From NCBI GenBank assembly GCA_902793605.1, contig CADBEB010000010.1:1-64000 (forward strand): a DNA stretch of 64,000 nucleotides. Reading direction: 5' to 3'. This DNA comes from an uncultured Eubacteriales bacterium (GTDB lineage Bacteria; Bacillota; Clostridia; Christensenellales; Aristaeellaceae). A model generated the notes under the pieces. That model ran no database searches and was not told the DNA's origin. It saw only the letters and a program-made list of their open reading frames with translations. A program made the position numbers and the translations under genes. Every line of letters begins with the position of its first letter. Positions within the stretch are counted from its first letter, which is position 1. Of this stretch, positions 33,178-42,291 are shown in pieces.

Positions 33178-33681
33178 TTATTGTCCCTTGACACTGGTCA
33201 GGTACTCTTTCCCCATGTAGCCTTCCAGGCCTTTGACGGAAACCCGGTACCAGTACTTGCCTCTGCTCAGGACGGTGACGGCCGTGCCGCCCCGGAACGT
33301 CCCGAGGATGTCGGAACTGGAATCCGGCGCTGACCGGAGGTAAAGCCAGACGCCCTTCGCGACGTACATCGTCGAACCGGATCTGCCCGACCCCGAGGAA
33401 GAGGAGCCCCTGCTGTAGGCCAGGAACCTGGTCTGCATGTAACCCGTCTTGTTGCGCACCCGGACCTTCGTCCACTCGGAACCCTTTTTCAGGATCGTGA
33501 CCTCGGTCCCCTTCGGGAAGGCGTCGATCACCCGGCCTTTGACCGAAGCCGTCGCCCGCAGGCGCAGCAGCTGGGCGGTTATCTTGGTCTTCTCCTCCGC
33601 AGCCGCGACGGAAACACAGGAAAGCATCACTGCCAGGCAAAGAACCAGGCAAAGTAAACGGCTCCATTTCTTGGACGTCAC
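33178..33681 (-). CDS. Secreted protein with two bacterial SH3 domains
   Basis: A 167-residue exported protein starting at GTG 33681 with AAAGGAG ten bases upstream. A signal peptide (LCLVLCLAVMLSCVSVAAA) is followed by two SH3_3 domains: residues about 35-85 (ITAQLLRLRATASVKGRVI, GTEVTILKKGSEWTKVRV) and 100-165 (GVWLYLRSAPDSSSDILG, GTAVTVLSRGKYWYRVSV), separated by a Ser/Gly linker. Bacterial SH3 domains usually bind peptidoglycan or mediate protein contacts at the wall. The promoter is near-consensus. Confidence 0.85.
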   Translation of the reverse strand: MTSKKWSRLLCLVLCLAVMLSCVSVAAAEEKTKITAQLLRLRATASVKGRVIDAFPKGTEVTILKKGSEWTKVRVRNKTGYMQTRFLAYSRGSSSSGSGRSGSTMYVAKGVWLYLRSAPDSSSDILGTFRGGTAVTVLSRGKYWYRVSVKGLEGYMGKEYLTSVKGQ

Positions 33682-33768
33682 GAAACGTTCACTCCTTTAC
33701 GGAAAATCAGGCTGCCTGTACAGGAACTGAATATGTTACACTGCTGACAGCTCTTTTCTCTTATCTGT

Positions 33769-33797
33769 AATATATCGGTCCCCTTTCATTCTGTCAA
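33769..33797 (-). promoter_or_regulatory. Sigma-A promoter of the SH3 protein gene
   Basis: Minus strand TTGACA (33792-33797), 17 bases, TATATT (33769-33774). The -35 lies in the palindrome CTGTCAATCGACAG (33791-33804), a possible operator. Confidence 0.75.
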
Positions 33798-33845
33798 TCG
33801 ACAGTATGAATCAATTATTACGAAATTCTTAAATATTTGTGACAT

Positions 33846-35372
33846 TCAGCCCAGACCGCGCATTCTCTCCATGATCCGGTCAGAAAGGAACTGTTTCAGC
33901 GGCGGCAGCGGCGCCGTTTCCGGCTGTGCCCCGTCCGCCAGGAAGCGCATCGTGCACGGGGTCTCCTCCGTCCACCGCTCCCACCGCGGGAGCGTCTCCC
34001 CGTTCAGATCCTTCCCGTTCGGATCGCCGGTTTTGATGAAGTTGCAGAAATAGTCGCACATCTGCCGCGCCAGGTCGTAGTGCCGCCCGACGAAGGGGCG
34101 CCAGCACTTGGCAAGCGTCTCGAACCAGAACCACAGGTCCGATGAATGGAAGGTGCCGGGGTTGTCCCAGCCGGGCATGTCCGGATCGAAGCAGTAGCAC
34201 CAGCCCTTCCGTCCGCTCTTCGCAACGTCCGTCAGCAGGCCCTTGGCCGTGCACTCGATCCCGCTGGCCGCGCCGTAGCCGACGCCCTCCGTCTTCACCC
34301 GGCTCTCCGGGATCGCGAGGAAGGTGTCCGCCTTCTCCCCGAAGATCCGGCGGGCCTCCGCCTCCAGCTCCGCTTCATCCTTCACGTCGATCGCGTTCAG
34401 GAACTCGCCGCCGGTGTTGCCGCAGAGCATGGCGACGTCCACGCACTTTCCTTCCCGGTACAGGCCGATCGGGTCGCCGGTGCAGAAGAGGTCGTCCTGC
34501 ACGGTGAAGAAGGGCACATGGCTCTCCATATACTTTTCATAGCTGCGCTGCAGGGTCACCGCGTCCAGGGCGCGGGCCTCCTTCAGGTTCTTCACGCCCA
34601 GGAAGGCGAAGAACTCCTCCCCCTTCTTCTCCGCGTCCGCGAGCTTTTCCGGCCGCCCGATCTCCCGCCGGAGATAGGGATCGAAGATCATCGCGCTCAT
34701 GACCACCGCGCCGCGGAACAGACCCGTGTTGTCCGGGCAGGCCGTCTGGCTCATCACGCTGCCGCCGCCGGCGCTCTGCCCGGCGATGGTCACCTTCGCC
34801 GGATCCCCGCCGAAGGCCGCGATATTCCGGCGCACCCATTTCAGGCCCGCCTGCTGATCGAGGTTGCCGAAGTTCGCCGGGGCTTCCGGCTGCTCCTTCG
34901 TCAGCTCCGGATGGGTCAGGAAGCCGAGAGCGCCGACGCGGTAGTTGACCGTCACCACGACGATGCCTCGGCGGGCGATCCGCTCGCCGTCAAACTCCAT
35001 TTCCGCCGGATAGCCGCACTGCAGGCCGCCGCCGAAATACCACACGAGCACGGGCAGCTTCTCCTCCGCCTTCTTCGCCGGGGTCCAGACGTTCAGGTAG
35101 AGGCAGTCCTCGCCCATGGGGATCTCGGGATCGACGTGCCACTCCCGGACGTAGATATCGTCCGACAGGCCGGGAATCCACTGCATGGAGATCGGCGCGA
35201 ACCGGCTTGCGTCCCGCACGCCGGCCCAGTTCCCGCAGGGCTGCGGCGCCCGCCACCGGTTCTTCCCGATCGGCGGCGCGGCGAACGGGATCCCCTTGAA
35301 AGCCGTGATCCTGGGGTCCGCCGCTTCGATACCCCGCACCCAGCCGTTTTCCGTCTTCACCTGTCTCAGCAT
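33846..35372 (-). CDS. Type-B carboxylesterase/lipase
   Basis: A 508-residue cytoplasmic esterase (no signal peptide). Family features: LNVWTPA near the N-terminus, WYFGGGLQCG oxyanion loop, GNLDQQAGLKWVRRNIAAFGGDP, GQSAGGGSV with the nucleophile Ser, and TGGEFLNAI with a Glu. The catalytic His is probably in the GTFHSSDLWF segment. The start ATG 35372 overlaps the beta-helix stop (ATGCTGA), so the two are coupled. It probably removes acyl or alkyl esters from imported oligosaccharides, given the neighbouring sugar transporter. Confidence 0.85.
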   Translation of the reverse strand: MLRQVKTENGWVRGIEAADPRITAFKGIPFAAPPIGKNRWRAPQPCGNWAGVRDASRFAPISMQWIPGLSDDIYVREWHVDPEIPMGEDCLYLNVWTPAKKAEEKLPVLVWYFGGGLQCGYPAEMEFDGERIARRGIVVVTVNYRVGALGFLTHPELTKEQPEAPANFGNLDQQAGLKWVRRNIAAFGGDPAKVTIAGQSAGGGSVMSQTACPDNTGLFRGAVVMSAMIFDPYLRREIGRPEKLADAEKKGEEFFAFLGVKNLKEARALDAVTLQRSYEKYMESHVPFFTVQDDLFCTGDPIGLYREGKCVDVAMLCGNTGGEFLNAIDVKDEAELEAEARRIFGEKADTFLAIPESRVKTEGVGYGAASGIECTAKGLLTDVAKSGRKGWCYCFDPDMPGWDNPGTFHSSDLWFWFETLAKCWRPFVGRHYDLARQMCDYFCNFIKTGDPNGKDLNGETLPRWERWTEETPCTMRFLADGAQPETAPLPPLKQFLSDRIMERMRGLG

Positions 35373-37267
35373 TTTCCTATCCCCCACTCGTTGAGAGGTC
35401 CCGGCAGGACCTTTCCGACCCTGCCGTCAGCCGTTACTTTTTTCACTTCTTCCGGATCCCGGATCATGTTCAGCCGGGCCAGCTGCGACGGCAGCCCCAC
35501 CGGGCCGTCCGCCGATGGACTGTAGGTAACCTTTCCGGTCTCCGTATCCACATCGATGTCGAACCAGGCGTTCTGCCCCTCTTTGTCGAAACCGCAGAAC
35601 TCCTTCCACGCCGGCAGGTTCAGGCAGACCTCCGGCTCCGGATACATGACCCGCAGGTAGCCGCCGTTCATGCGCACGTAGAGGTTGCCCTCCGCCGTGT
35701 TGTCCCGCGTCGGGAAATCGATCGCCGCCTCCCCGCAGTCGTAGAAGATGTTGTTGATGATCTTCGCGTCCCGTCCGGTGCCGCCGCGGTCCATCCCGTG
35801 CATCCGGAAGCCGACGGGCTTCATGTAATACCCGCTGTGCCGGCATTTGCCGATCAGGTTATGCGAGATGTGCAGCCGATCCGTGCCCTCGCCGTAGACG
35901 CCGTAGCCGTTCACGACGTCGAGCTCGCGCAGCTTGTACCACCCGGAGGAGCCGGGCTCCTGCGGGACCTGCGCCGGGTCGAAGCGCCCCTGCACGTTCC
36001 AGATGACGTTGTTGTCGATGAGGTTGATCCCATCTCGGGTGCACTCGATGAAGATGGCCTCCCGCTGCTCGATGCCGTCCAGGAAGAGGTTGCCGGTGAT
36101 CCGGTTGTTCTCGTTCCCGCAGTCGAGCCAGAGGTGGTCCGCCCGGAAGGTGTTCCGGAAGACGTTCCGGCGGATCAGGCCGTTCACGCTGTTATGCAGC
36201 TTGATCGCCCCCGCCTCCCAACTCAGCTCCATCTTCTGCCAGCCGGTGCCCTCGATGACGCAGTCCTCGATCAGCAGCCGCTCGGCAAACATCCCGGCGA
36301 TGCCGCACACGCCCGCGTCGCGGATCCGGCAGTTCCGGATCACGCTCCAGCCGATGACCTCGCCCTCGGTATGCGTATGGTGCCAGCACTCGTTGCCCAC
36401 GTCGATGGCCACGCCGTTGGACCAGTTGACCTCGCAGTCCTCGATGATCCAGTGGTGCCCCCGGTGCGCGGAGATGGCTCCCCGCTGCGGCACGGGCGCG
36501 CCGGTGGCGGCCTTTTCGCAGATCAGGCCCTTCACCCGGATGTAGTTCAGGAATTCCTTTTCCGGCGCGAAGCACTGCTCCCGCACCGTCACCTCGATCG
36601 TATGGTCCTTCGGGTCCGCGTCCCCCGCCAGGCGGAAGTGGACCTTCATGCCGTTGGCCTCGACCCAGTAGGTATCCTCCTCCTGCCCCATGCCCTCATA
36701 CAGGGGCACCTGCTTCAGCGGCTTCCCGTCGCAGAAGACGCAGCCCCGCCGGTTGAGGTAGGTGGTCATGTCCGTCTTGTCGTACTCGATGAACAGCCGG
36801 TCGTGCAGGATGTTCACCGCGCAGAAGGGGTTGTAGCCCCGGAACACGTCCGGGTCCAGGTCGTACTCCCAGATCCGCAGGTCCTCCGGCTGCGGCGCAC
36901 CCCAGGCGCGGACGGCCATCCAGCCCTCGCTGGTCCTGAATTCCGTCACGACCTCCGCGGCGCTGACGATCACGTCCCCGTCCCCGAAGGCCTCGTAGGA
37001 GATCATATGCTCCGGATCCGTGCCGCCCATGGCGGGGCTGACGCACTCGCGGTAGGTTCCCGCGTGGATGCGCACCCGGGTACCCGGCGCCGCGGCCTGC
37101 GCCGCCTTCCCGATGGTCCTGAAGGGCGCGGCCTCGCTGCCGTCGTTGTCGTCCGACGCCGACGGGTCGGAGCCGTTCACGAACAGCTCCCGCTCCCAGG
37201 CCGGATCGGTTTCCCAGAACTCGTAGCTTCTGCCGTCCGGCAGGATGGAAGAAAGGTCCGTCCGCAT
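35366..37267 (-). CDS. Right-handed parallel beta-helix protein, polysaccharide-active type
   Basis: A 633-residue protein without signal peptide. From about residue 255 it consists of parallel beta-helix turns (IIEDCEVNWSNGVAID, VIRNCRIRDAGVCGIAG, LIEDCVIEGTGW, LIRRNVFRNTFRADHLWLD, RITGNLFLDGIE, LIDNNVIWNVQG, HISHNLIGKCRHSGYYMK, IINNIFYDCGEAAIDF). The N-terminus (VNGSDPSASDDNDGSEAAPF) is the typical entry to such folds. Beta-helix proteins of this size are glycoside hydrolases or polysaccharide lyases. In operon with a binding protein, permeases and an esterase, a cytoplasmic oligosaccharide-degrading role is likely; the substrate is unknown. Confidence 0.8.
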   Translation of the reverse strand: MRTDLSSILPDGRSYEFWETDPAWERELFVNGSDPSASDDNDGSEAAPFRTIGKAAQAAAPGTRVRIHAGTYRECVSPAMGGTDPEHMISYEAFGDGDVIVSAAEVVTEFRTSEGWMAVRAWGAPQPEDLRIWEYDLDPDVFRGYNPFCAVNILHDRLFIEYDKTDMTTYLNRRGCVFCDGKPLKQVPLYEGMGQEEDTYWVEANGMKVHFRLAGDADPKDHTIEVTVREQCFAPEKEFLNYIRVKGLICEKAATGAPVPQRGAISAHRGHHWIIEDCEVNWSNGVAIDVGNECWHHTHTEGEVIGWSVIRNCRIRDAGVCGIAGMFAERLLIEDCVIEGTGWQKMELSWEAGAIKLHNSVNGLIRRNVFRNTFRADHLWLDCGNENNRITGNLFLDGIEQREAIFIECTRDGINLIDNNVIWNVQGRFDPAQVPQEPGSSGWYKLRELDVVNGYGVYGEGTDRLHISHNLIGKCRHSGYYMKPVGFRMHGMDRGGTGRDAKIINNIFYDCGEAAIDFPTRDNTAEGNLYVRMNGGYLRVMYPEPEVCLNLPAWKEFCGFDKEGQNAWFDIDVDTETGKVTYSPSADGPVGLPSQLARLNMIRDPEEVKKVTADGRVGKVLPGPLNEWGIGKC

Positions 37268-37360
37268 CGTGTCATTCTCCTTTAAAATCAGAAGGGGGCG
37301 CCCCGTGAGGAGCGCCCCGATGGGGTTATGGTTCCCTGTTATGTTTCACTTACCGGTTGA

Positions 37361-39043
37361 TCACATGCCGGCAGCAGCTTTCTTGGCGTCCACTTCGGGC
37401 TGCCATACGCCGCAGTCATACTCGTACAGATCCTTGTAGCCCAGGCCGTCGAGTTCCGCAACCATGGCGTCCCACATCGTTTCGAACTCTTCGTCCGTGC
37501 TGCAGGTCATGATCAGGTTCCAGGTGTATTCGCACAGCTTGCTGTTGATCTCAGCGCGCAGGGCGATGATGTCGTTGTTGTCCGCCGCGGGAGTGAAGTC
37601 AACGCTCGGGCTGGCCAGCAGCTTGTCGTTGGCCTTCATCCAGGACACGTCGTCCTCAGCGCCAAAGACTTCGGTCCATTCCTTCTTCATCTCGGTCATG
37701 GTCATGTCTTTGTAGCTCTGCCAGTACTTCTGGGCATAACGCTCGCCGGTGTTCGGGTTCACGCAGATGGCGGAAACGATCCACTGGTTGATGGCGTTGT
37801 TGCCGTCGGAGAATCCGCCGCCGCCGAATTCGTCCGGCACGGGCAGGTTGTCCATCAGGGCGTTGTCCTTGTAGGGCTTGAACTTGCCGTTCTCCACGAC
37901 GTAGTTCAGGCCTTCGATACCGTCATGCTCGAAGGTGGCTCCTTCGGGGCTGGCGTACCAGTCGAGGAATTCCATGATGCGGTCGTACTTCTCGCCTTCC
38001 ACGCCGGCGCCGATACCGAACATACGGTCGGAACCGAAGTAACGGTCAGCATCCGCATAGAACTTCATGTCGTTGACGGGGATGAAGCGGAACGCAGTGC
38101 CGGCATTCAGCCGATCCACGCTGTTCCAGAAACCGACCTGCCAGCTGTACCACATGACGTCCACACGGCCGGAGGACATCTTGGCGCAGGCGTTGTCCCA
38201 GTTCTGGGTGCCGGAGTCCGGATCCACCAGGCCCTTCTGATTCGCCTGGTTCAGGAACTTCGTGATCTTGTAGTAGGCGTTCTCACGCTCGTACAGGGGG
38301 CTGAAGGTCATGTCGGGCATCAGCATGGCGGAGCCCTTCAGCTTCTGGCCGTACCAGGTGGTCAGCTGCACGACATTGGCCGGTCCGATCATGTTGTCGT
38401 TGCCGTCCCAGTCGGGCCACAGGGAGAAGGGATAAGCGGGATCGCCTTCTTCATTGGTGGGATGCACTTCGTGGATCTTCTCCAGGGCGGCCAGCAGGTC
38501 GTCCAGGGTCTCCAGCTTCGGGGAGCCAATCTGCTTGTACAGATCCCAGCGGAGCATGGGGCTGGAATAGATCACGTCGTCCGTGATGCTGGTGGGGGAA
38601 GTATCGGTCATCTCGGTGGGGATGCCGTAGTACTTTCCGTCTTCACCGGTCAGGCCCTTGTTGTAAACATCGATCTGGGTCTTGAACTTCATGATGTTCT
38701 CGCAGGCGGGCAGCTTATCGCTGATATCCTTTGCGAGGCCGGCTTCCACGATTTCCGGGAACTTGGCCTTGTCAACGACCAGGATGTCACCCAGGTTGCC
38801 TTCTTCGGAACGGGTGGCATAGATGGTGTTGCCGACGACCTGGGATGCGATGATGTTCAGTTCAATGTTGAACTTGTCCTTGATCAGCTTCGCAAACCAG
38901 CCGGACTGGATGCCGTTGTAGTTGGCGGCATCATCGTACACATCGATGGTCAGGAGCTCTTTCTCGCCCTCGGCCACCGCGCTGACGGAAACCAGGCTCA
39001 GGAGCATGGCCAGGGTCAGCAGGACAGACAGGATCTTCTTCAT
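37361..39043 (-). CDS. Sugar ABC transporter substrate-binding protein (LipO/LplA-like)
   Basis: A 560-residue extracellular solute-binding protein, as large as the LplA/YtcQ group. The signal peptide (KKILSVLLTLAMLLSLVS) ends AVAEG with no lipobox Cys. Motifs of the fold include LDVYDDAANYNG, DILVVDKAKFPEIVEAGLAKD, and the hinge segment YGIPTEMT. A strong AAAGGAGGG precedes the ATG at 39043. It follows the two permease genes, separated from them by a dispersed repeat, and precedes the beta-helix and esterase genes. No ATPase gene is present, so a shared MsmK-type ATPase would be needed. Confidence 0.9.
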   Translation of the reverse strand: MKKILSVLLTLAMLLSLVSVSAVAEGEKELLTIDVYDDAANYNGIQSGWFAKLIKDKFNIELNIIASQVVGNTIYATRSEEGNLGDILVVDKAKFPEIVEAGLAKDISDKLPACENIMKFKTQIDVYNKGLTGEDGKYYGIPTEMTDTSPTSITDDVIYSSPMLRWDLYKQIGSPKLETLDDLLAALEKIHEVHPTNEEGDPAYPFSLWPDWDGNDNMIGPANVVQLTTWYGQKLKGSAMLMPDMTFSPLYERENAYYKITKFLNQANQKGLVDPDSGTQNWDNACAKMSSGRVDVMWYSWQVGFWNSVDRLNAGTAFRFIPVNDMKFYADADRYFGSDRMFGIGAGVEGEKYDRIMEFLDWYASPEGATFEHDGIEGLNYVVENGKFKPYKDNALMDNLPVPDEFGGGGFSDGNNAINQWIVSAICVNPNTGERYAQKYWQSYKDMTMTEMKKEWTEVFGAEDDVSWMKANDKLLASPSVDFTPAADNNDIIALRAEINSKLCEYTWNLIMTCSTDEEFETMWDAMVAELDGLGYKDLYEYDCGVWQPEVDAKKAAAGM

Positions 39044-39070
39044 GTGTTGGTACCCTCCTTTGTTTTATGA

Positions 39071-39090
39071 TAAAGGCGTACTTGCCTTTA
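39071..39090. promoter_or_regulatory. Small inverted repeat upstream of the binding-protein gene
   Basis: TAAAGGC-GTACTT-GCCTTTA, 28 bases before the SBP start. Could be an operator or mRNA hairpin. Confidence 0.35.
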
Positions 39091-39114
39091 TTCCGGAAAT
39101 AATTGGTTCTTCCG

Positions 39115-39345
39115 CAACCTCAGTCGGCGCAGCCGGCTTTGCTCTCGCTGCTGCCCGCTGCTTGCTTCGGTTGACTCGTTCGGGTCGCTTTTGCCTTCGG
39201 CAAATGCCCCACCGGGGCACCGCTTCCCTCGCTCCCCGCAACCTCAATCGTCGCGACTCCGCACTGCGGAGCTCGCTCGTTTCGGTTGAAATCACCTCTG
39301 ACGAGACTTCCGCCACTGGCGGTCGTCAGAGGTTCATCCTTTTAC
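39115..39345 (+). repeat. Structured dispersed repeat, copy 2, in the ABC operon
   Basis: The last 96 bases (about 39245-39340) align end to end with the copy at 8405-8512: CCTCAATCGTCGCGACTCCG, hairpin ACTCCGCACTGCGGAG, then stem ACCTCTGACGA / TCGTCAGAGGT around CCGCCACTGGCGG. Two stem pairs differ from the other copy in a compensatory way. The first half (39115-39240) is a more diverged unit with its own stems (GCCTTCGGC, GCCCCACCGGGGC). Confidence 0.8.
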
Positions 39346-40296
39346 AGCTCCAATCATTATCCCCTTCGTGAAGTACCGCTGGAAGAAGGGATAGATCAGC
39401 ATGACCGGGAGCACGACGATGACCGTGACCGACATGCGGATCGAGGTCGCCGTCGCGGCGGTGGCCAGGCCGGCCATGATCGCGTTGGAGTTCGTGGTGT
39501 TGCTGATCAGGGCCTTCAGGCTGTTGGCCTGGGTGATGTACTGCCACAGCACGTACTGCAGGGTGTTCAGGTCCGGGCGGTTGGTCATCAGCAGCAAGTT
39601 GTCCTGGAAGGAGTTCCACTGGTTCACGGCCGCGAAGATCGCGATCGTCGCCAGGATCGGCTTGATGACCGGAAGCATGATCTGCCAGAACACCCGGAGC
39701 GTGCCGGCGCCGTCAATCTCGGCGGCCTCCTGCAGCTCCCTGGGCACCGACTCGCAGTAGGTCTTGCACAGGATGATGTAGAACGGCTGCACGATCATCG
39801 GGAAAATGTAGCCCCAGAAGTTGTTCGCCAGCCCCAGGTTCCGCATGCACAGGACCCACGGGATGATGCCGGCGTTGAAGTACATCGTCACGGCCACGAA
39901 GCGGAACCAGAGCTTGCGCTTCCACATCGTGTCCCGCGTGAACATGTAGCCCAGAAAGGCCGCGATCATCACCGTCAGGACCGTACCGATCACCGTACGC
40001 AGGACAGAGGTCTTCGCCGCGTCCAGCAGGCCGGGGATGTTCGCCAGGCGGGTGTAGTTCTTGAAGTGGATCTCCATCGGCCAGAAGAGCACCTTGCCCC
40101 GCTCGGACAGGTTGTTGGCGCTGATGGAGTTGATGATGATGTAGTAAAACGGGTACGCGCAGACAAAGGCGAAGAAGGCGTACACGATGTAGGTGATCAC
40201 GCTGATCACCCGGTCGCCGAAGCTCTGGCGATCCATGGGGTTCACATGCTTCCCGGCGTGCAGGACGGGCTTTTGCGGAATGGTTTTCGTCGTCAT
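39334..40296 (-). CDS. Carbohydrate ABC transporter permease (LplC/YtcP-like)
   Basis: A 320-residue inner membrane component with six hydrophobic segments. The EAA loop contacting the ATPase is in QEAAEIDGAGTLRVFWQIML; the order SVPRELQEAAEIDGAG is typical of MalG-type permeases. The N-terminus (MTTKTIPQKPVLHAGKH) is longer than in MalG, as usual for the LplC group. It starts 13 bases after the upstream permease gene with GGAGGGGACGG in the gap. Its stop overlaps the edge of the repeat at 39345. Confidence 0.92.
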   Translation of the reverse strand: MTTKTIPQKPVLHAGKHVNPMDRQSFGDRVISVITYIVYAFFAFVCAYPFYYIIINSISANNLSERGKVLFWPMEIHFKNYTRLANIPGLLDAAKTSVLRTVIGTVLTVMIAAFLGYMFTRDTMWKRKLWFRFVAVTMYFNAGIIPWVLCMRNLGLANNFWGYIFPMIVQPFYIILCKTYCESVPRELQEAAEIDGAGTLRVFWQIMLPVIKPILATIAIFAAVNQWNSFQDNLLLMTNRPDLNTLQYVLWQYITQANSLKALISNTTNSNAIMAGLATAATATSIRMSVTVIVVLPVMLIYPFFQRYFTKGIMIGAVKG

Positions 40297-40309
40297 TTCC
40301 GTCCCCTCC

Positions 40310-41218
40310 TTACACGAAGCCTTCGCCGCGGACCAGCTTGGACACGCCGTTGGTGATGAACAGCAGCACGACGCTCACGATGCTCTTGAGCATGCTGATC
40401 GCAGTGGACAGCGGATAGTTGCCGCGGCCCGTGGTGGCGATGTTATACACGTACAGGTCCAGCACTTCGATGGACTTCTTGTTGAAGTTGTTCATGAACA
40501 CGTAGTACTGCTCCATGCCGTTAGACAGGAAGTTCGCCAGGTTCAGCATAACGATGACGAAATAGGTCGGCAGCAGGCAGGGGATCGTGATCCGCCAGAT
40601 GATCTGCATCCGGGTCGCGCCGTCCACCTTCGCCGCCTCGATCATCTGCTCGTCGATCGCGCTGATAGCGGCCAGGTACATGATGGCGGCCCAGCCGGCG
40701 TTCTTCCACGTCAGCCACAGCCACATCCGGAACCAGACGTTGTCCTTCGAGCTCAGGAAGGCGATGGGCTTGTCGATCCACCCGAGGCCCACCAGCACGC
40801 TGTTCACCGCGCCGGTGGAGCTCAGCACGTTGAAGGCCACCGAGAACACCAGCACCCAGGAGATGAAGTTCGGCAGGGTGGTGACCGTCTGGACGAACTT
40901 GCGGTACGGCTTGCAGCGGATCTCATTGAGAAACACCGCGAAGATCATCGGGAACCAGCTGAAGGCCAGGGAGATCCCGCTCATGGCGAAGGTGTTCACC
41001 AGCACGCGGCCGACGTCCGCCAGGCGCACGGGGTTGGACACGATGTACTCAAACCACTTCAGGCCGACAAAGGTCTCCGCTGAGATCGGCTTGGGGGGCA
41101 TGTAGTCATGGAAGGCGTAAATCCAGCCGTACAGCGGATAGTAGGAGATCGCCCCGACCAAGATCAGCAGCGGAAGGATATACAGGAACTCCATATAGGA
41201 ACGCCGCTTCTTGCTCAT
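40310..41218 (-). CDS. Carbohydrate ABC transporter permease (LplB/YteP-like)
   Basis: A 302-residue permease, first gene of the minus-strand carbohydrate operon. The start ATG 41218 (MSKKRRSYMEFLYILPLL) has GAGGAAGG upstream; an earlier TTG lacks one. Motifs: PLYGWIYAFHDYMP at the N-terminal periplasmic side and the EAA-loop segment MIEAAKVDGATRMQIIWRIT. The gene is divergent from the AraC regulator at 41443, 224 bases away; that gap is AT-rich and should contain both promoters and the regulator site. The best visible element is TATAAT at 41375-41380 for the regulator. Confidence 0.92.
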   Translation of the reverse strand: MSKKRRSYMEFLYILPLLILVGAISYYPLYGWIYAFHDYMPPKPISAETFVGLKWFEYIVSNPVRLADVGRVLVNTFAMSGISLAFSWFPMIFAVFLNEIRCKPYRKFVQTVTTLPNFISWVLVFSVAFNVLSSTGAVNSVLVGLGWIDKPIAFLSSKDNVWFRMWLWLTWKNAGWAAIMYLAAISAIDEQMIEAAKVDGATRMQIIWRITIPCLLPTYFVIVMLNLANFLSNGMEQYYVFMNNFNKKSIEVLDLYVYNIATTGRGNYPLSTAISMLKSIVSVVLLFITNGVSKLVRGEGFV

Positions 41219-41442
41219 GGATTCACATCCTTCCTCTGTCAATATCGTAACGTTTCATTTGTCTCTCTATTTATAACAGGATGCGTCCCCGCCCACAACA
41301 CCTTTTTCTTTTATTGATGGGACAAAATTTGCATTTTCCGGTTCGAAATTGTTTTATTTTTGTTTGTTTTGGTTTATAATAGGTCAGAACACACCGGATT
41401 TTCAGCGTTTCCGGGGACAAAACCATTTCGGAGGACATCCGC

Positions 41443-42255
41443 ATGAACACCTTCTACGAGCACCGCGAGGGTAAACTCTTCATCGGGGAAATGACGCACT
41501 ACCCCTTTCCCGCGCATGTGCACGAGGTAGCGGAGATCGTGGTCATCACCTCCGGGACGGCGCAGGTCCAGATCGACGGCATCAGCTACACCCTCGCCCA
41601 GGGCGACGCGGCTGTCGTCTTTCCCCTCGTCCCCCACAGCTATGACAGGCTGAGCGACGACATCGGCGGCATCGCCGCCATCTTCCCGCCGGACATCATC
41701 CCGGAATATGCGGGCACCTTCCACGGCCTCGCGCCGGAGAGCCCGGTCCTCCGGGCGGACCGGATCGGCGACGACACGCGCCACGCCGTTGTCCGCCTGG
41801 GCGACCTGAGCATGGACGACGACCTGCCCCTGTGCGCGGCCTACCTGCACGTCCTCCTCGCCGGCATCCTGCACCGGCTGTCCTACCAGCCGGTCTACGA
41901 CTATTCCGAGCAGAACCTCGGCCACCGGATCATGCGCTACGTCTCCGACCACGCCTGCGAGGAGATCACGCTCGAAACCGCGTCCCACGCCCTGGGCATC
42001 AGCACGTCCCACCTGTCCCACTTCTTCGCGGAAAAACTGCACATCAACTTCCGCCATTTCATCAACGCCAGCCGCATCTCCAAGGCCCGCCTCCTCATGC
42101 GGGATCCGAACATGACCCTGACCGAGGTGTCCGACGCCTGCGGCTATACCAATATGCGCACCTTCCGCCGGGCCTTCCTGAAGGAGGTGGGCTGCCTCCC
42201 CTCCGAGCACATGCAGACCCTGCGCACCCGCGTGACACAGTTCCGGGAGGAATAA
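41443..42255 (+). CDS. AraC-family regulator with N-terminal cupin domain
   Basis: A 270-residue activator/repressor, probably of the divergent sugar operon. The N-terminal cupin (residues 15-80) has the HVHEVAEIVVITSGTAQV beta-barrel start; the C-terminal 100 residues hold two helix-turn-helix motifs (ITLETASHALGISTSHLSHF and MTLTEVSDACGYTNMRTFRR), the second being the AraC signature. CGGAGGACATCCGC precedes the ATG at 41443. Ligand is presumably an oligosaccharide degradation product. Confidence 0.9.
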   Translation: MNTFYEHREGKLFIGEMTHYPFPAHVHEVAEIVVITSGTAQVQIDGISYTLAQGDAAVVFPLVPHSYDRLSDDIGGIAAIFPPDIIPEYAGTFHGLAPESPVLRADRIGDDTRHAVVRLGDLSMDDDLPLCAAYLHVLLAGILHRLSYQPVYDYSEQNLGHRIMRYVSDHACEEITLETASHALGISTSHLSHFFAEKLHINFRHFINASRISKARLLMRDPNMTLTEVSDACGYTNMRTFRRAFLKEVGCLPSEHMQTLRTRVTQFREE

Positions 42256-42279
42256 AAAAAGGAGGCCGAAGCCTCCTCT
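42254..42279 (-). terminator. Terminator of the 42292 gene (UUCG loop), shared with the regulator
   Basis: AGGAGGC-TTCG-GCCTCCT followed by seven T on the minus strand; the regulator gene converges on it. Confidence 0.9.
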
Positions 42280-42291
42280 GAATCATTTGAA

